From Hymenobacter cellulosilyticus (lineage in GTDB: Bacteria > Bacteroidota > Bacteroidia > Cytophagales > Hymenobacteraceae): a DNA stretch of 64,000 nucleotides. The stretch lies in contig NZ_CP095046.1 of assembly GCF_022919215.1 (NCBI RefSeq), positions 3,276,501 through 3,340,500 of the forward strand, written 5' to 3'. Made by a program: the position numbers and the translations under genes. Positions 53,888-63,988 of this stretch are shown here, piece after piece. Position 1 is the stretch's first letter; each line of letters starts with the position of its first letter. The notes under the pieces are model-generated. The model worked only from the letters and a program-made list of their open reading frames with translations. It ran no database searches and was not told the origin of the DNA.

Positions 53888-54769
53888 CTAGCCTTTCAGC
53901 TTGAGGTTCTTGCGCAGGTATTCCAGGGCTGCGGCATGGGCTTGGGCCGAAAATTCCTTGCTGTACTTTGGGTTAGAAGGGTTGGCAAAGGCGTGGTCGG
54001 CATCGTAGCTTTTGATAGTCACCTTTTTCTTGGCCGAAGCCATGTCCCGCTGAAACTGGGCAGCCACCTCGGGGCTGATCCACTTATCCTGGCTGGCAAA
54101 AATGGCCAGCACGTCGGTGTTCAGCGTTTTGAGCTTGGCCACATCCTTTTCGGGCATGCCATAGTACATCACGCACCCCACGGCCTTGGGGCCGGCCAGC
54201 AGGGCCGTCTGCAACGACCAGCCGCCGCCGAAGCACCACCCGATGGACGACACCTTGGCATTGGGGCCAGCGTGCAGCAAGGCACCCTTAATAATAGCCT
54301 GTGCCCGTTCGGTTTTCACAGCCTGCATCAGCTTACCAGCTTCCTCGGCGGTGGTCGCCACCTGCCCGTCGTAGAGGTCCAGGGCAATGACGTTGACGCC
54401 TTTCAGCTCGTTGGCAAGCGTGGCAGCTTCCTTTTTGATATAGTCATTGAGGCCCCACCACTCGTGAATCACGAACAGGTACTTGTCGGAGCGCACGTTG
54501 CTCTTGATTTCGAAAGCCTTGGCAGTCTGACCGTCGGTGGTTTTAAACTCAATCATTTCGCCCTGGCCCTCATAGGTATAAGGCAGAGGCGCATCGTGGC
54601 CACCGGAGAAGTCTTCGTTGGTGGCCAGCATGGCAAAGGCTTCCGTGGCGTTGGCGCTTGTTGCAGGCCGGGAGCAGCAGGCCAACTTGGCCGGGCTGGT
54701 GCCGACTTGTGCCGAGGCTACGGATACCACGCTGAGGAAGGCAGCGTACAGGGTCCAGAATTTTTTCAT
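53888..54769 (-). CDS. Secreted dienelactone hydrolase family protein
   Basis: A 293-residue exported alpha/beta hydrolase. Signal peptide MKKFWTLYAAFLSVVSVASA; a short Cys-containing linker; then the dienelactone hydrolase fold with nucleophile Cys in SIGWCFGGGWSLQ, Asp in FASQDKWISPE, and His in SYDADHAFANPSN. LFVIHEWWGLNDYIKKEA is the family oxyanion region. Despite the name, most such proteins are not linked to chlorocatechol breakdown; substrate unknown. The start at 54769 begins the signal peptide. Confidence 0.88.
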   Translation of the reverse strand: MKKFWTLYAAFLSVVSVASAQVGTSPAKLACCSRPATSANATEAFAMLATNEDFSGGHDAPLPYTYEGQGEMIEFKTTDGQTAKAFEIKSNVRSDKYLFVIHEWWGLNDYIKKEAATLANELKGVNVIALDLYDGQVATTAEEAGKLMQAVKTERAQAIIKGALLHAGPNAKVSSIGWCFGGGWSLQTALLAGPKAVGCVMYYGMPEKDVAKLKTLNTDVLAIFASQDKWISPEVAAQFQRDMASAKKKVTIKSYDADHAFANPSNPKYSKEFSAQAHAAALEYLRKNLKLKG

Positions 54770-54976
54770 GGAAACAGAACGGTGGAGTAAGTGTGGGAAG
54801 AATGCTACAAAAGTGGCTTTCTGACCAGAGAAGGCCATAAATGTGCAAGGGACGCTAAGAACTGCTCAGCTTTAAAATAGTTTTGGTTGCCTTAATGCCC
54901 ATATACAAAACGGCTTAACCCGGGGACCTTGCCCGCCAGGTTAGGCCGTATGATAACTCAGCAAGCCCGTTTGCTC

Positions 54977-55476
54977 TTACTTAGCGGGAACAAATTCCAG
55001 ACGGGCTTGGATAAGCTTTTCCAGGTCGGCGTGGCGCACGCGGGCGTAAAAGTGTTCCAGGGATACGGACCGGTCAAAAAAGTACAGCGACACATCCGAG
55101 GCCGCGGCCTCATTCCCCAGTACCCCGATTACGTCACGCGCTGGCAGCAGGAGTACGCCGCCGTCCTGCAGCTTGCCGTTCGCATCCTGCTCCAAAACCA
55201 GCCCGTGAATCTGCCGGGCCCGGGGCAGGGCAGAGGGGACAGGAGCTGATTTTTATTGTCATAGGCCGGAATAGCGCCTCGTTCCAGGCGGACAATCAGG
55301 GAGTCGCTCCAGGCCGGCTGCCAAGCCTTGCTGCCCTTGAAGTTTAGCGTTTTCTCGCCTTCCCTCAGCGTGTAGGTTACCTGGACTTTCGTTTGGATTC
55401 CCTGCGAAATAGGCGTTGTATAAGCCGCCAGCAGGGTGGCCGCTCCGAAGAAGGCGAGAAAACGTGAAAAAAGCAT
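54977..55476 (-). CDS. Hypothetical exported protein (frame broken by one missing base)
   Basis: 166 residues after repair. Signal-like start MLFSRFLAFFGAATLLAAY; the body is beta-rich (TKVQVTYTLREGEKTLNFKG, SDSLIVRLERGAIPAYDNK, DVSLYFFDRSVSLEHFYA). The frame is lost around 55222-55225 (plus-strand G run); one more base joins the first part to QIHGLVLEQDANGKLQDGG and the last 72 residues ending LEFVPAK. No family recognised. The break is like the other G/C-run deletions, so the gene is probably intact in the organism. Confidence 0.6.
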
Positions 55477-55698
55477 GTCGTGGAGCTCGGTACTGGTTTG
55501 TCGGATTGGCGGTGAGTTGATTAGGCTGACAGATGCCCTATTTATCAAAGCTGCGGTGCGGGAGTTAGTGCCGCTCAGTACTACAAATAGCGGGAAAAAT
55601 GTGGGCAATACCATACCTATTTGTGGGTATTTCGGTGCGGCAGGAGTAGACCTTCAGACGGCGGTAGCTGCTTATCATTAGGTCGGCTACTCACGGCA

Positions 55699-55728
55699 CA
55701 AAAAAGCCCGACCTATCGGGTCGGGCTT
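55699..55728 (-). terminator. Terminator after the AarF kinase gene
   Basis: AAGCCCGACC / GGTCGGGCTT stem with a short loop; six T on the minus strand (plus-strand A run). Confidence 0.8.
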
Positions 55729-55761
55729 CAGAGTACTGTTCAAGCACTTGTTTGCTAGGGC

Positions 55762-57123
55762 TTAGTCTAAGTCTGTAGCACCGGTGTTCACCGAGGCCCG
55801 CAGTTCGGTGAGCAAAGCGTACAGGCCCACGTACGTGCGGTTTAGGTAGATAAAATGCTCGGAGCCACGTGGTTCGCGCTGCTGCCGAAGCTCGGGCTGC
55901 TGCATCAGCTCGTCGCCGAGTTGGTAGAGCGCCGCCATGTAAGCCGGGTCGCCAAAGTCGAAGCGGGCCTGGCGGAAAGGCCGACCTACAAGCTCCAGAG
56001 AGGCCTGCATGGTTTGCAGGTAAAAGGCGCGCATGGCCGGGGCGTCGGCGGGCCGCAGCACGCCGGCCTGGGTCAGCAAGTCCGCCAGGCGGGCTTCATT
56101 GGCCAGGGTTTCGGGGGTGAGCAGAGCCGTGAACAGGGCGTAGACATCGGCCGGAATTTCCTTGACGCAGCCAAAATCCAGCACGCCCACCGTGCCGCCA
56201 TGGTCGGCCCGCAGCAGGAAGTTGCCCGGGTGCGGATCAGCGTGTACTCGGTGCAGGGTATGAAGCTGAAAGGCGTAGAAGTCCCACAATGCTTGGCCCA
56301 GTTGGTTGCGCACATCCTGGCTGGAGTCGGTAGCCAAAAACTCCCGCAGGTGCTGCCCGGCCAGCCAGTCCATAGTCAGGACCCGGTTGGTGGAAAGCTC
56401 GGGGTAGTAGCGCGGAAACTCCAGATTCGGCAAAGCAGCGCACTGAGCGGCTATTTCAGTGCCGCGCTGCAGTTCCAGGGCGTAGTTGGTTTCCTCCAGC
56501 AGGCGGGTTTCCACTTCCTCCAGGTAGGGCCGCACCTGGGTTTCATCAAGGCCCAATACCCGGAGCGCAATGGGTTTCACCAGCCGGATATCCGAGCGGA
56601 TACTGTCGGCCACGCCAGGGTACTGCACCTTCACGGCCAAGGTCCGGTCATCCTTGCGGGCCCGGTGTACCTGTCCGATGCTGGCGGCTTGCCGGGCGTT
56701 GATGTCAAACTCGTCGAATACCTCGAACGGGGAGCGGCCGAAAGCATCCCGCAGCACCTTGGTCACCAGCGGGCCCGACAGCGGCGGACTCTGGTATTGA
56801 GCCTGGGCAAACAGGTCGGAATACGCCGTAGGAAGCATGTTTTTTTCCATGGCCAGCATCTGAGCCACTTTCAGCACCGAGCCTTTCATCTCGCTCAAAG
56901 CGCCGTACAGCTCGGCAGCGTTGGCCGCGTGCAGGTCGGCGGCTTCACTCGTGACGCCGGCGGCGCGCTTGGCGTAGTGCTTCACGTAGTTAGCTCCGAC
57001 TTTCAGGCCGGTTTTGGCAAAGCGGGCCGCCCGGGCCACCTTGGTAGTAGGCAGGGAAGCCAGCTGCCGGGAATCGGCCAGCTCCGGGGCCGCCGATTCG
57101 GGCGTATTCAGGTCGTCACTCAT
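55762..57123 (-). CDS. ABC1/AarF (UbiB-type) atypical kinase
   Basis: A 453-residue protein kinase-like ATPase. Family marks: the KxGQ-type segment MKGSVLKVAQMLAMEKNMLP, a QAASIGQVHRARKDDRTLAVKVQYPGV region (ATP-binding Ala loop and Lys), RVHADPHPGNFLL (catalytic loop) and VGVLDFGCVKEIP (metal-binding DFG). Relatives support quinone or lipid handling. The KxGQ motif is altered (KVAQ). It follows a TetR-like gene with a 1-bp overlap of stop and start, so the two form an operon. Confidence 0.88.
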   Translation of the reverse strand: MSDDLNTPESAAPELADSRQLASLPTTKVARAARFAKTGLKVGANYVKHYAKRAAGVTSEAADLHAANAAELYGALSEMKGSVLKVAQMLAMEKNMLPTAYSDLFAQAQYQSPPLSGPLVTKVLRDAFGRSPFEVFDEFDINARQAASIGQVHRARKDDRTLAVKVQYPGVADSIRSDIRLVKPIALRVLGLDETQVRPYLEEVETRLLEETNYALELQRGTEIAAQCAALPNLEFPRYYPELSTNRVLTMDWLAGQHLREFLATDSSQDVRNQLGQALWDFYAFQLHTLHRVHADPHPGNFLLRADHGGTVGVLDFGCVKEIPADVYALFTALLTPETLANEARLADLLTQAGVLRPADAPAMRAFYLQTMQASLELVGRPFRQARFDFGDPAYMAALYQLGDELMQQPELRQQREPRGSEHFIYLNRTYVGLYALLTELRASVNTGATDLD

Positions 57124-57755
57124 TAGCGGCGGTTTACCAGAAAGCGGGCCAGGTCCAGGGCCGAGTCCAGGGTGTTGCGGCCTACCAGGTCGAAGCTCAG
57201 CGTTACGGCCTTTTCAATGGCGGCGTCGGTGCGCTCAAAGTTGAGGGAGTCGTCTTTGGCGAAGAAACCCAGCACAAACAGAGCCTGCTGCCAAAACAAC
57301 CGGGGATAAGACTCCTGCAACAGGGGCCGCACGGCCACTTCCTCGGTGCGCTTGCCCTCCTGCAGAATGTCCTGCACAAACTGCTCGAAGTCCTGGCGGA
57401 AATCGTCGAGCACCCGTGGGGTAAGGCCGGGCATGCGGTGCAGGGAGCGGCGCAGCGAGTTCAGCGCGTAGCTGCGGTTCTGTTTGAGCAGCTCCAGCAA
57501 GGTGTAATAGAAGCCCAGGAGCTTTTCGCGGGCTCCGTACTGCTCCCACACCGGCTCGGTGGCGGCGCGCTGCCGGGCCTGCCGGGCAAAGTCAGCCCAG
57601 ATTTCCCGGTCGATGGCATCGAAGTTGGCGTAGTACTGGTAGAATTCCGCCTCCGGAATGTTGAGCTTGCTGGTGAGCTTGTATACCGACGCGGGTGGGG
57701 TGCCCTTGCGCAGCACGTAGTCGAGGTAAGCCTGTTTGATACGGTCCTTGTCCAT
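57123..57755 (-). CDS. TetR-like regulator
   Basis: A 210-residue protein. The first 50 residues (MDKDRIKQAYLDYVLRKGTPPASVYKLTSKLNIPEAEFYQYYANFDAIDREIW, here in pieces) look like a TetR helix-turn-helix, with FYQYYANFDAI replacing the usual YYHFxxKEEL turn; the remainder is an all-helical ligand domain. The gene precedes and overlaps the AarF kinase gene by 1 bp, so it may be a dedicated regulator or a partner in the same lipid-linked process. Start set at 57755, just before the DNA-binding domain. Confidence 0.75.
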   Translation of the reverse strand: MDKDRIKQAYLDYVLRKGTPPASVYKLTSKLNIPEAEFYQYYANFDAIDREIWADFARQARQRAATEPVWEQYGAREKLLGFYYTLLELLKQNRSYALNSLRRSLHRMPGLTPRVLDDFRQDFEQFVQDILQEGKRTEEVAVRPLLQESYPRLFWQQALFVLGFFAKDDSLNFERTDAAIEKAVTLSFDLVGRNTLDSALDLARFLVNRR

Positions 57756-57774
57756 AGGAATTCGGAATGCTTGG

Positions 57775-58218
57775 CTATACGGAGCCGGTTTGGTAAAGCT
57801 GACCCACATGATGATCCAGATGCGTCAGGTAGTCTTTAATTACTAAACCCAGGGAAACGAACTCTGGTTTATCCCGGCCCCAGTTTATTAAGGCCGAAAG
57901 CTGGTCGGCGGGCACCCGCGCTGCCAACCGGGCAAAGTGCCGGTTCAGCAGCACCCACAACTGCAGTAGCTCATCCGAAGGATAGGACTGGTAATCAGCA
58001 GCCTGCACCCAGATATTCTGCTCATACACGATGTGTGCCCCTGGCTGGTACTGTCCCACAACAACACGGCGGATATTGGTCTGAGCTGAATCAATCAGGT
58101 GGCCCAGAATTTCCTTTTTGCTCCACTTCTCGGGTACCGGCCGCTGCTGCAGCTGCTCTTCGGAAAGGCTGCGCCAGAAAGTACTCACCTCGACAATGCG
58201 TTGCTCTATAGGGCTCAT
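57775..58218 (-). CDS. DinB family protein
   Basis: A 147-residue DinB-fold protein. Metal ligands are probably His in LGHLIDSAQTN and the two His of YLTHLDHHVGQLYQTG; WSKKEILGHLID is the usual first-helix signature. It ends 19 bp before the TetR-like gene on the same strand. It resembles the damage-inducible or thiol-transferase branch; no substrate can be assigned. The photolyase gene upstream suggests a stress context but not a shared pathway. Confidence 0.85.
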   Translation of the reverse strand: MSPIEQRIVEVSTFWRSLSEEQLQQRPVPEKWSKKEILGHLIDSAQTNIRRVVVGQYQPGAHIVYEQNIWVQAADYQSYPSDELLQLWVLLNRHFARLAARVPADQLSALINWGRDKPEFVSLGLVIKDYLTHLDHHVGQLYQTGSV

Positions 58219-58269
58219 TTAGGAGCGGGACTTTGGCTAAACAGTGGTAGGACCCCGGCAGGCGCTACG

Positions 58270-59604
58270 CTAGCCGGCGCCCTGATAAGAGGCCCGAAAG
58301 GTAGCAATGGCCCGTTCCCGGGCAAACTTATGGTCGACAATGGGCTTTGGGTACTCGCAGGTGCCAAACTCGGGAATCCACTGCCAGACGTAGGCAAAGC
58401 TGGCATCATACTGCTCCTGCTGGCTCTGGGGGCTGTAGACTCTGAACCAGGGCGCGGCCACGGCCCCGGTGCCGGCCATCCACTGCCAGTTGCCCACGTT
58501 CTGGGCCATGTCGTAGTCGAGCAGCTTGTCGGCAAAATACCGGTCACCCCAGCGCCAGTCGATGAGCAGGTGTTTGACCAGGAAGCCGGCCGCGGCAATC
58601 CGGGCCCGGTTGGGCATGTAGCCGGTCTGGTTGAGCTCCCGCATGCCGGCGTCTACCAAGGGGTAGCCCGTGCGGCCCTCGCACCAGGCCTGAAATTCCG
58701 CCTCATTGTTGCGGTAGGGCACCTGGCGCAGGCGCGGGTCGTAGCTTTCGGTGGCCGTGAAGGGATAATGCCAGAGCAGCATCATAAAAAAGTCGCGCCA
58801 GATCAGCTCATTCAACAGCTTGGGGTTTAGCTCCCGGGCCTGCCGCATCAGCTCCCGCACGCTTAGCGTCCCGAACCGCAGGTGCACCGAGCGGCGGGTA
58901 CTGCTGTTCACCAAGCCCGGTTTGTCGCGGGTCTGGTGGTAGTTGCGCACCAGCTCCTCGGCCGGCAGCTCAGCGGCCGGTATCAGCTGCTCGTACCGGA
59001 CAAAGCTCATCTGCTCCAGCGTCGGGCGCGGTGTGGCGTCGGTCAGCTCAGCCAGATTGGCGCTAGTAAACAGCTCCCGGGAAGGGTAGGGGGCCAGGTG
59101 CTCGTCGCGCAAGGCCGCCAGCCAGGCTTTGCTGTAAGCCCCGAATACCTTGGGCGGGGTTCCAGATTTGCTCAGGATTTCGTTTTTGGCGAAGATAACC
59201 TGGTCCTTATACGCCTTGAAGTCGGCACCCACGGCCCGAAGCTGTTCGGCTATGGAGCTGTCCCTCACGGTGGCGTAGGGCTCGTAGTCTTCGTTGGTGT
59301 ACACGGCCGCTACCTCGTACTGCTGTGTGAGTTGAGCAAAAACCTCCGTCGGCTTGCCATAAAACGCCAGAAACGTGCCGCCGGCCTGCTCCGTTTGCCG
59401 GGCCAGCCGCTCAACCTCGTCGTAGATGTAGGTGACGCGGGCGTCGCGGCGGCTGGGCAGCAGATCCAGGATTTCCCGGTCGTAGATAAACAGCGGTACC
59501 ACGGGGTAGCCGCTTTGCAGGGCCGCCGCCAGGCCTGCATTGTCGTGCTGCCGTAAGTCGCGCCGGTGCCAGAATAGAACGATTCTTTCCATCTTCTCAC
59601 TCAT
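58270..59604 (-). CDS. phrB: Deoxyribodipyrimidine photolyase
   Basis: A 444-residue FAD enzyme that repairs UV-induced pyrimidine dimers with light. N-terminal antenna domain: IVLFWHRRDLRQHDNAGLAAAL. C-terminal FAD domain: STRRSVHLRFGTLSVRELM, ELIWRDFFMMLLWHYPF, GRTGYPLVDAGMRELNQTGYMPNRARIAAAGFLVK and NVGNWQWMAGTGAVAAPWFRVYSP. These are the class I CPD photolyase motifs; a cryptochrome role cannot be excluded by sequence alone. Start MSEKMERIV at 59604 or the second Met. Confidence 0.92.
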   Translation of the reverse strand: MSEKMERIVLFWHRRDLRQHDNAGLAAALQSGYPVVPLFIYDREILDLLPSRRDARVTYIYDEVERLARQTEQAGGTFLAFYGKPTEVFAQLTQQYEVAAVYTNEDYEPYATVRDSSIAEQLRAVGADFKAYKDQVIFAKNEILSKSGTPPKVFGAYSKAWLAALRDEHLAPYPSRELFTSANLAELTDATPRPTLEQMSFVRYEQLIPAAELPAEELVRNYHQTRDKPGLVNSSTRRSVHLRFGTLSVRELMRQARELNPKLLNELIWRDFFMMLLWHYPFTATESYDPRLRQVPYRNNEAEFQAWCEGRTGYPLVDAGMRELNQTGYMPNRARIAAAGFLVKHLLIDWRWGDRYFADKLLDYDMAQNVGNWQWMAGTGAVAAPWFRVYSPQSQQEQYDASFAYVWQWIPEFGTCEYPKPIVDHKFARERAIATFRASYQGAG

Positions 59605-59620
59605 AAAGTACCAGCTTACT

Positions 59621-60331
59621 TTAGCTTACCCATTCCCCATCCACGGGCATTACCTGCCCGGTGATAAAGCTGCTGTGGTCGGAGAGCAGGAATGAAGCCA
59701 TGTAGGCCAGATCCTCAGGCTCCCCCACGCGCTGCAAGGGGTGGCGCTTGGCCCCAGCTTCCGCTTTTTCGGGAGTGTTGAGCAAGGCAGCGGCCAGGGG
59801 CGTATTGGTCAGGGAAGGGGCAATGGCGTTGATGCGCACGTTGCTGGCGGCGTACTCAGCGGCCAGGGCCCGGGTCAGGCCTTCCACGGCGGCTTTGGCC
59901 GTGGCAATGCTGGTATGGAAGCTCATGCCGGTGGTAGCGGCCACGGTACTGAAGAGCACCACCGAGGCGCCTTCGGCCTTTTTGAGCCGCTTCATCGTGG
60001 CCTGTAACACCTGCACCGCGCCCAGTACATTCAGCTCGAAGTCGGAGCGGAAGTCCTCCAGTGGAATTCGCTCAAACGGCCGCAGCTTGATGCTGCCAGG
60101 GCAATAGACTACGCCGTGCAAGGTTTCGGGCAATTGGGCCAGGAGTTCTGCGGGCAGCGGCTGGGTAGCATCGGCTTCGAAGTGGGTGGTACCCAGCTCG
60201 GCTAGTTCCGGCGAGAGGTGGCGGGAAATGGTAAAAAGCTTGGCTTCAAGCTTATGCAGAAGCTGCGCCGTAGCTAGGCCAATACCAGATGAAGCGCCAA
60301 CGAGCAGGATATTCTTCGCAGAAAAGTTCAT
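59621..60331 (-). CDS. SDR-family oxidoreductase lacking the catalytic Tyr
   Basis: A 236-residue Rossmann-fold protein. The nucleotide site NILLVGASSGIGLATAQLL and the CPGSIKLRPF and TVAATTGM segments are present. In the active-site helix the usual YxxxK reads SIATAKAAVEGL, so the Tyr is replaced by Ile while Lys is kept. NAIAPSLTNTPLA and FLLSDHSSFITGQVMPVDGEWVS are typical of classical SDRs. It may be inactive as a dehydrogenase, or use another residue. The start at 60331 begins the first strand. It lies 16 bp after the photolyase gene, same strand. Confidence 0.85.
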   Translation of the reverse strand: MNFSAKNILLVGASSGIGLATAQLLHKLEAKLFTISRHLSPELAELGTTHFEADATQPLPAELLAQLPETLHGVVYCPGSIKLRPFERIPLEDFRSDFELNVLGAVQVLQATMKRLKKAEGASVVLFSTVAATTGMSFHTSIATAKAAVEGLTRALAAEYAASNVRINAIAPSLTNTPLAAALLNTPEKAEAGAKRHPLQRVGEPEDLAYMASFLLSDHSSFITGQVMPVDGEWVS

Positions 60332-60541
60332 AGGTGGGGAATTGTCGAGGTAGTGCTTTGACAACTGACCTAGCTGCCCAAGGTTTATATATTGTAGCCT
60401 TAATGCGTAGAATAACGAATGTTTGTTTGCGAATTACAGCATTTAGCTAAAATTCGCTGCAGAATTCTGGGTTTAGTCTGCCTTTTTCCTAGCTTTCCGT
60501 TCTGAACGCTCTTTCCACGCCAAACACGTCTACCGTAGTCT

Positions 60542-63500
60542 ATGAACATCCGCAAATTGCTGGTCGCCAACCGCGGCGAAATTGCCATCCGAGTGTTACG
60601 GGCCGCCACTGAGCTGGGCATTCCCACCGTGGCTATCTACACCTACGAGGACCGCTACTCGCTGCACCGCTACAAAGCCGATGAAGCCTACCAGATTGGC
60701 CGCGACGATGACCCGCTAAAGCCCTACCTCGATATTGAGGGTATTCTGCGGGTGGCCAAAGACAACGGCGTGGATGCTATTCATCCTGGCTACGGCTTTC
60801 TGTCGGAAAACGCGACGCTGGCCCGGCGCTGCGGGGAGGAAGGCATCATTTTCGTCGGTCCGCGCCCGGAAGTTATGGAAGCCCTCGGCGACAAAGTAGC
60901 CGCCAAGCGCGTGGCTGTGCAGTGCCAGGTACCCATTATCGAAAGCAGCGTCGAAGACCTCAACGACTTCGAAACGGCCCAGCGCGAAGCCCACCGCATC
61001 GGCTACCCGGTGATGCTCAAGGCGGCCAGCGGCGGGGGCGGCCGGGGTATGCGCGTCATCCGCGACGACGAGCAGCTGGAGCGCGGCTTCTTCGAGGCTC
61101 GCAACGAGGCCCTGAAAGCCTTCGGCGACGACACCGTGTTTTTGGAGAAGTTTGTCGAGAACCCCAAGCACATCGAGGTGCAGCTCGTGGCCGACACCCA
61201 CGGCAACATCGTGCACCTCTACGAGCGTGACTGCTCGGTGCAGCGCCGCTACCAGAAAGTGGTGGAAGTAGCGCCCTCGCTCAACCTGCCCGACCATATG
61301 CGCCACCTCTTATATGAGTACGCGCTGCGCCTGGGCCGGGCCGTGAACTACAACAACGTGGGTACTGTCGAATTCCTGGTCAACCCGGAAATGGACCGGA
61401 TTTACTTTATTGAGGTAAACCCCCGCATTCAGGTCGAGCACACGGTAACGGAAATGATTACCGGCATCGACCTGATCAAAACCCAGATCTACATTGCCGA
61501 CGGCGCTCGGCTTTCAGACCCCGAAATCGGGCTGGAAGTGGGCGGGCGGCCGATGAAGAACGGCTACGCCATTCAGTGCCGCATCACCACTGAAGACCCC
61601 GAAAACGACTTCAAGCCTGACTACGGCACCATTGTGGCCTACCGCTCGGCAGGCGGCTTCGGCATCCGCCTCGACCAGGGCTCTGTGTACCAGGGCGCCA
61701 AGATTTCCCCGTTTTTCGATTCGCTGCTGGTAAAAGTGTCGGCCCACGCGCCCACGCTGGAAGGCGCCGCCTCCAAAATGGCCCGCACCCTGGACGAGTT
61801 CCGCATCCGCGGGGTGCGCACCAACATCCAGTTTCTGCAGAACATCATTGCCAACCCCACCTTCGTGAGCGGGCAGGCCAACGTGGACTTTATCAAGGAC
61901 CACGCGGAGCTCTTCAAGTTCAAGCCCCGGCAGGACCGCGGCACCAAAATTCTGGGCTTCGTCGGCGACATCATCGTCAACGGCAACCCCGACGTTAAGG
62001 GCCTCATCGACCCAAAAAAGGAGCTGCGCAAGCCCATTCTGCCCAAGTTTGATATGGACGCTCCCTACCAGCCCGGCACCAAAGACAAGCTCACCGAGCT
62101 GGGCCCGAAGGCTTTGCCAAGTGGCTGCGCGAAGACCCGCTGGTGCACTACACCGACACCACCTTCCGCGACGCCCACCAAAGTCTGCTGGCCACCCGCA
62201 TGCGCACCTTCGACATGCTCAAGGTAGCGGAGCGCTACGCCAAAATGCACCCCCAGACCTTCTCGATGGAAGTCTGGGGCGGGGCTACCTTCGACGTGGC
62301 GTTGCGCTTTCTGCACGAAGACCCCTGGGAGCGGCTGGCCAAAATCCGGGAAGCCGTGCCCAACATTCTGCTCCAGATGCTGATCAGGGGGCCAACGGGG
62401 TGGGCTACAAGGCCTATCCGGACAACCTGACCGAGCGGTTTGTGCAGCAGGCCTGGGAAACCGGCGTCGACGTGTTCCGCATCTTCGACTCGCTGAACTG
62501 GATGCCGGGCATGGAGTCCTGCATCAACTTCGTGCGCAAAAGAACCAAGGGCCTGGCAGAAGCCGCCATCTGCTACACCGGCGACATTCTGGACCCCAAG
62601 CGCAACCAGAAATACTCCCTGGACTACTACCTGCGCCTGGCCAAGCAAATCGAGGACGCCGGCGCCCATATCCTCTGCATTAAGGACATGGCTGGTCTGC
62701 TCAAGCCTTACGCTGCCACCGAGCTGATTACGGCCCTGCGCGACACGGTCAAGATTCCGATTCACCTGCATACCCACGATACTTCGTCGCTGCAGCCCGC
62801 TACCTACCTCAAGGCCGTGGAAGCCGGCGTCGACGTTATCGACGTGGCCATGGGCTCCTTGTCGGGCCTGACTTCCCAGCCCAACTTCAACTCGGTGGTG
62901 GAAATGTTCCGCGGCACGCCCCGGCACCGGGAGTTCGACCAGGACAGCCTCAACGATTTTTCCAACTACTGGGAAACCGTGCGCGAGTACTACTATCCGT
63001 TCGAGTCGGGCCTGAAAGCCGGCACCTCGGAGGTATTCCAGCACGAAATTCCCGGCGGGCAATATTCCAACCTGCGCCCCCAGGCCGCAGCCCTGGGCCT
63101 CGGCGACAAGTTCGAGCAAGTGAAAAAGACCTTTGCCGAGGTCAACGAGCTGTTCGGCGACATCGTGAAGGTGACGCCCTCCTCAAAGGTCGTCGGCGAC
63201 ATGGCCTTATTTATGGTCTCCAATAACCTGACTACGGCGGATGTCATGGAAAAAGGCCACTCGCTGAGCTTCCCCGAGTCGGTGCAAAGCTTGTTCCGCG
63301 GCGACATCGGGCAACCCGAAGGCGGCTGGCCCCAGGAACTGCAAAAGCTGATACTCAAGGACGAAAAGCCCTTCACCGACCGGCCCAACGAGCACCTCAA
63401 GCCCATTGACTTCAAGAAAGAGTGGAAGAAGTTTGAGGATAAGTTCGGCGAAGGCGGCAAGTTCACCGACCTGCTCAGCTACCTGCTGTATCCCAAGGTA

Positions 63501-63988
63501 TTCGAACAGTACTGGGCCCATTTCCAGCAGTACGGTGACGTGTCGCTGGTGCCCACGCGGGTGTTTTTCTACGGCCTCAAGCCCGGCGAGGAAACCATCA
63601 TCGACATTGCCCGCGGCAAGTCGGTAATCGTAAAACTGCGCTCCGTGGGCGAGGTCAACGACGACGGCTGCCGCACGGTGTTCTTCTCCTTCAACGGGCA
63701 GACCCGCAACCTGGAAGTGCGTGACAAATCGGTGGAAGTCAAAACGGTGCGCAATCAAAAAATCGATAAGGGCAACCCGCGGCAGGTGGGCGCCCCACTC
63801 CAAGGCATGCTGTCCAAAGTGCTGGTCGAAAGCGGGCAGCAGGTGAAGCGCAACACCCCACTCTTCATCATCGAGGCCATGAAGATGGAAACCACCATCA
63901 CCGCCCCGACGACACCACCGTGCAGGGCGTGCAGCTCCCGGAGGGCACGCTGGTCAACGCCGACGATTTGGTGCTGACGCTGGCTTAA
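60542..63988 (+). CDS. pyc: Pyruvate carboxylase (three missing bases)
   Basis: 1149 residues after repair, the usual length. It makes oxaloacetate from pyruvate and bicarbonate. Order: biotin carboxylase ([48 protein letters not shown]), carboxyltransferase barrel ([50 protein letters not shown]) and a C-terminal biotinyl domain with the AMKMET attachment Lys. The frame breaks at 62104-62106, 62387-62391 and 63904-63907; adding one base at each gives one product ending LTLA. It is the anaplerotic entry to the citric acid cycle. Confidence 0.93.
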
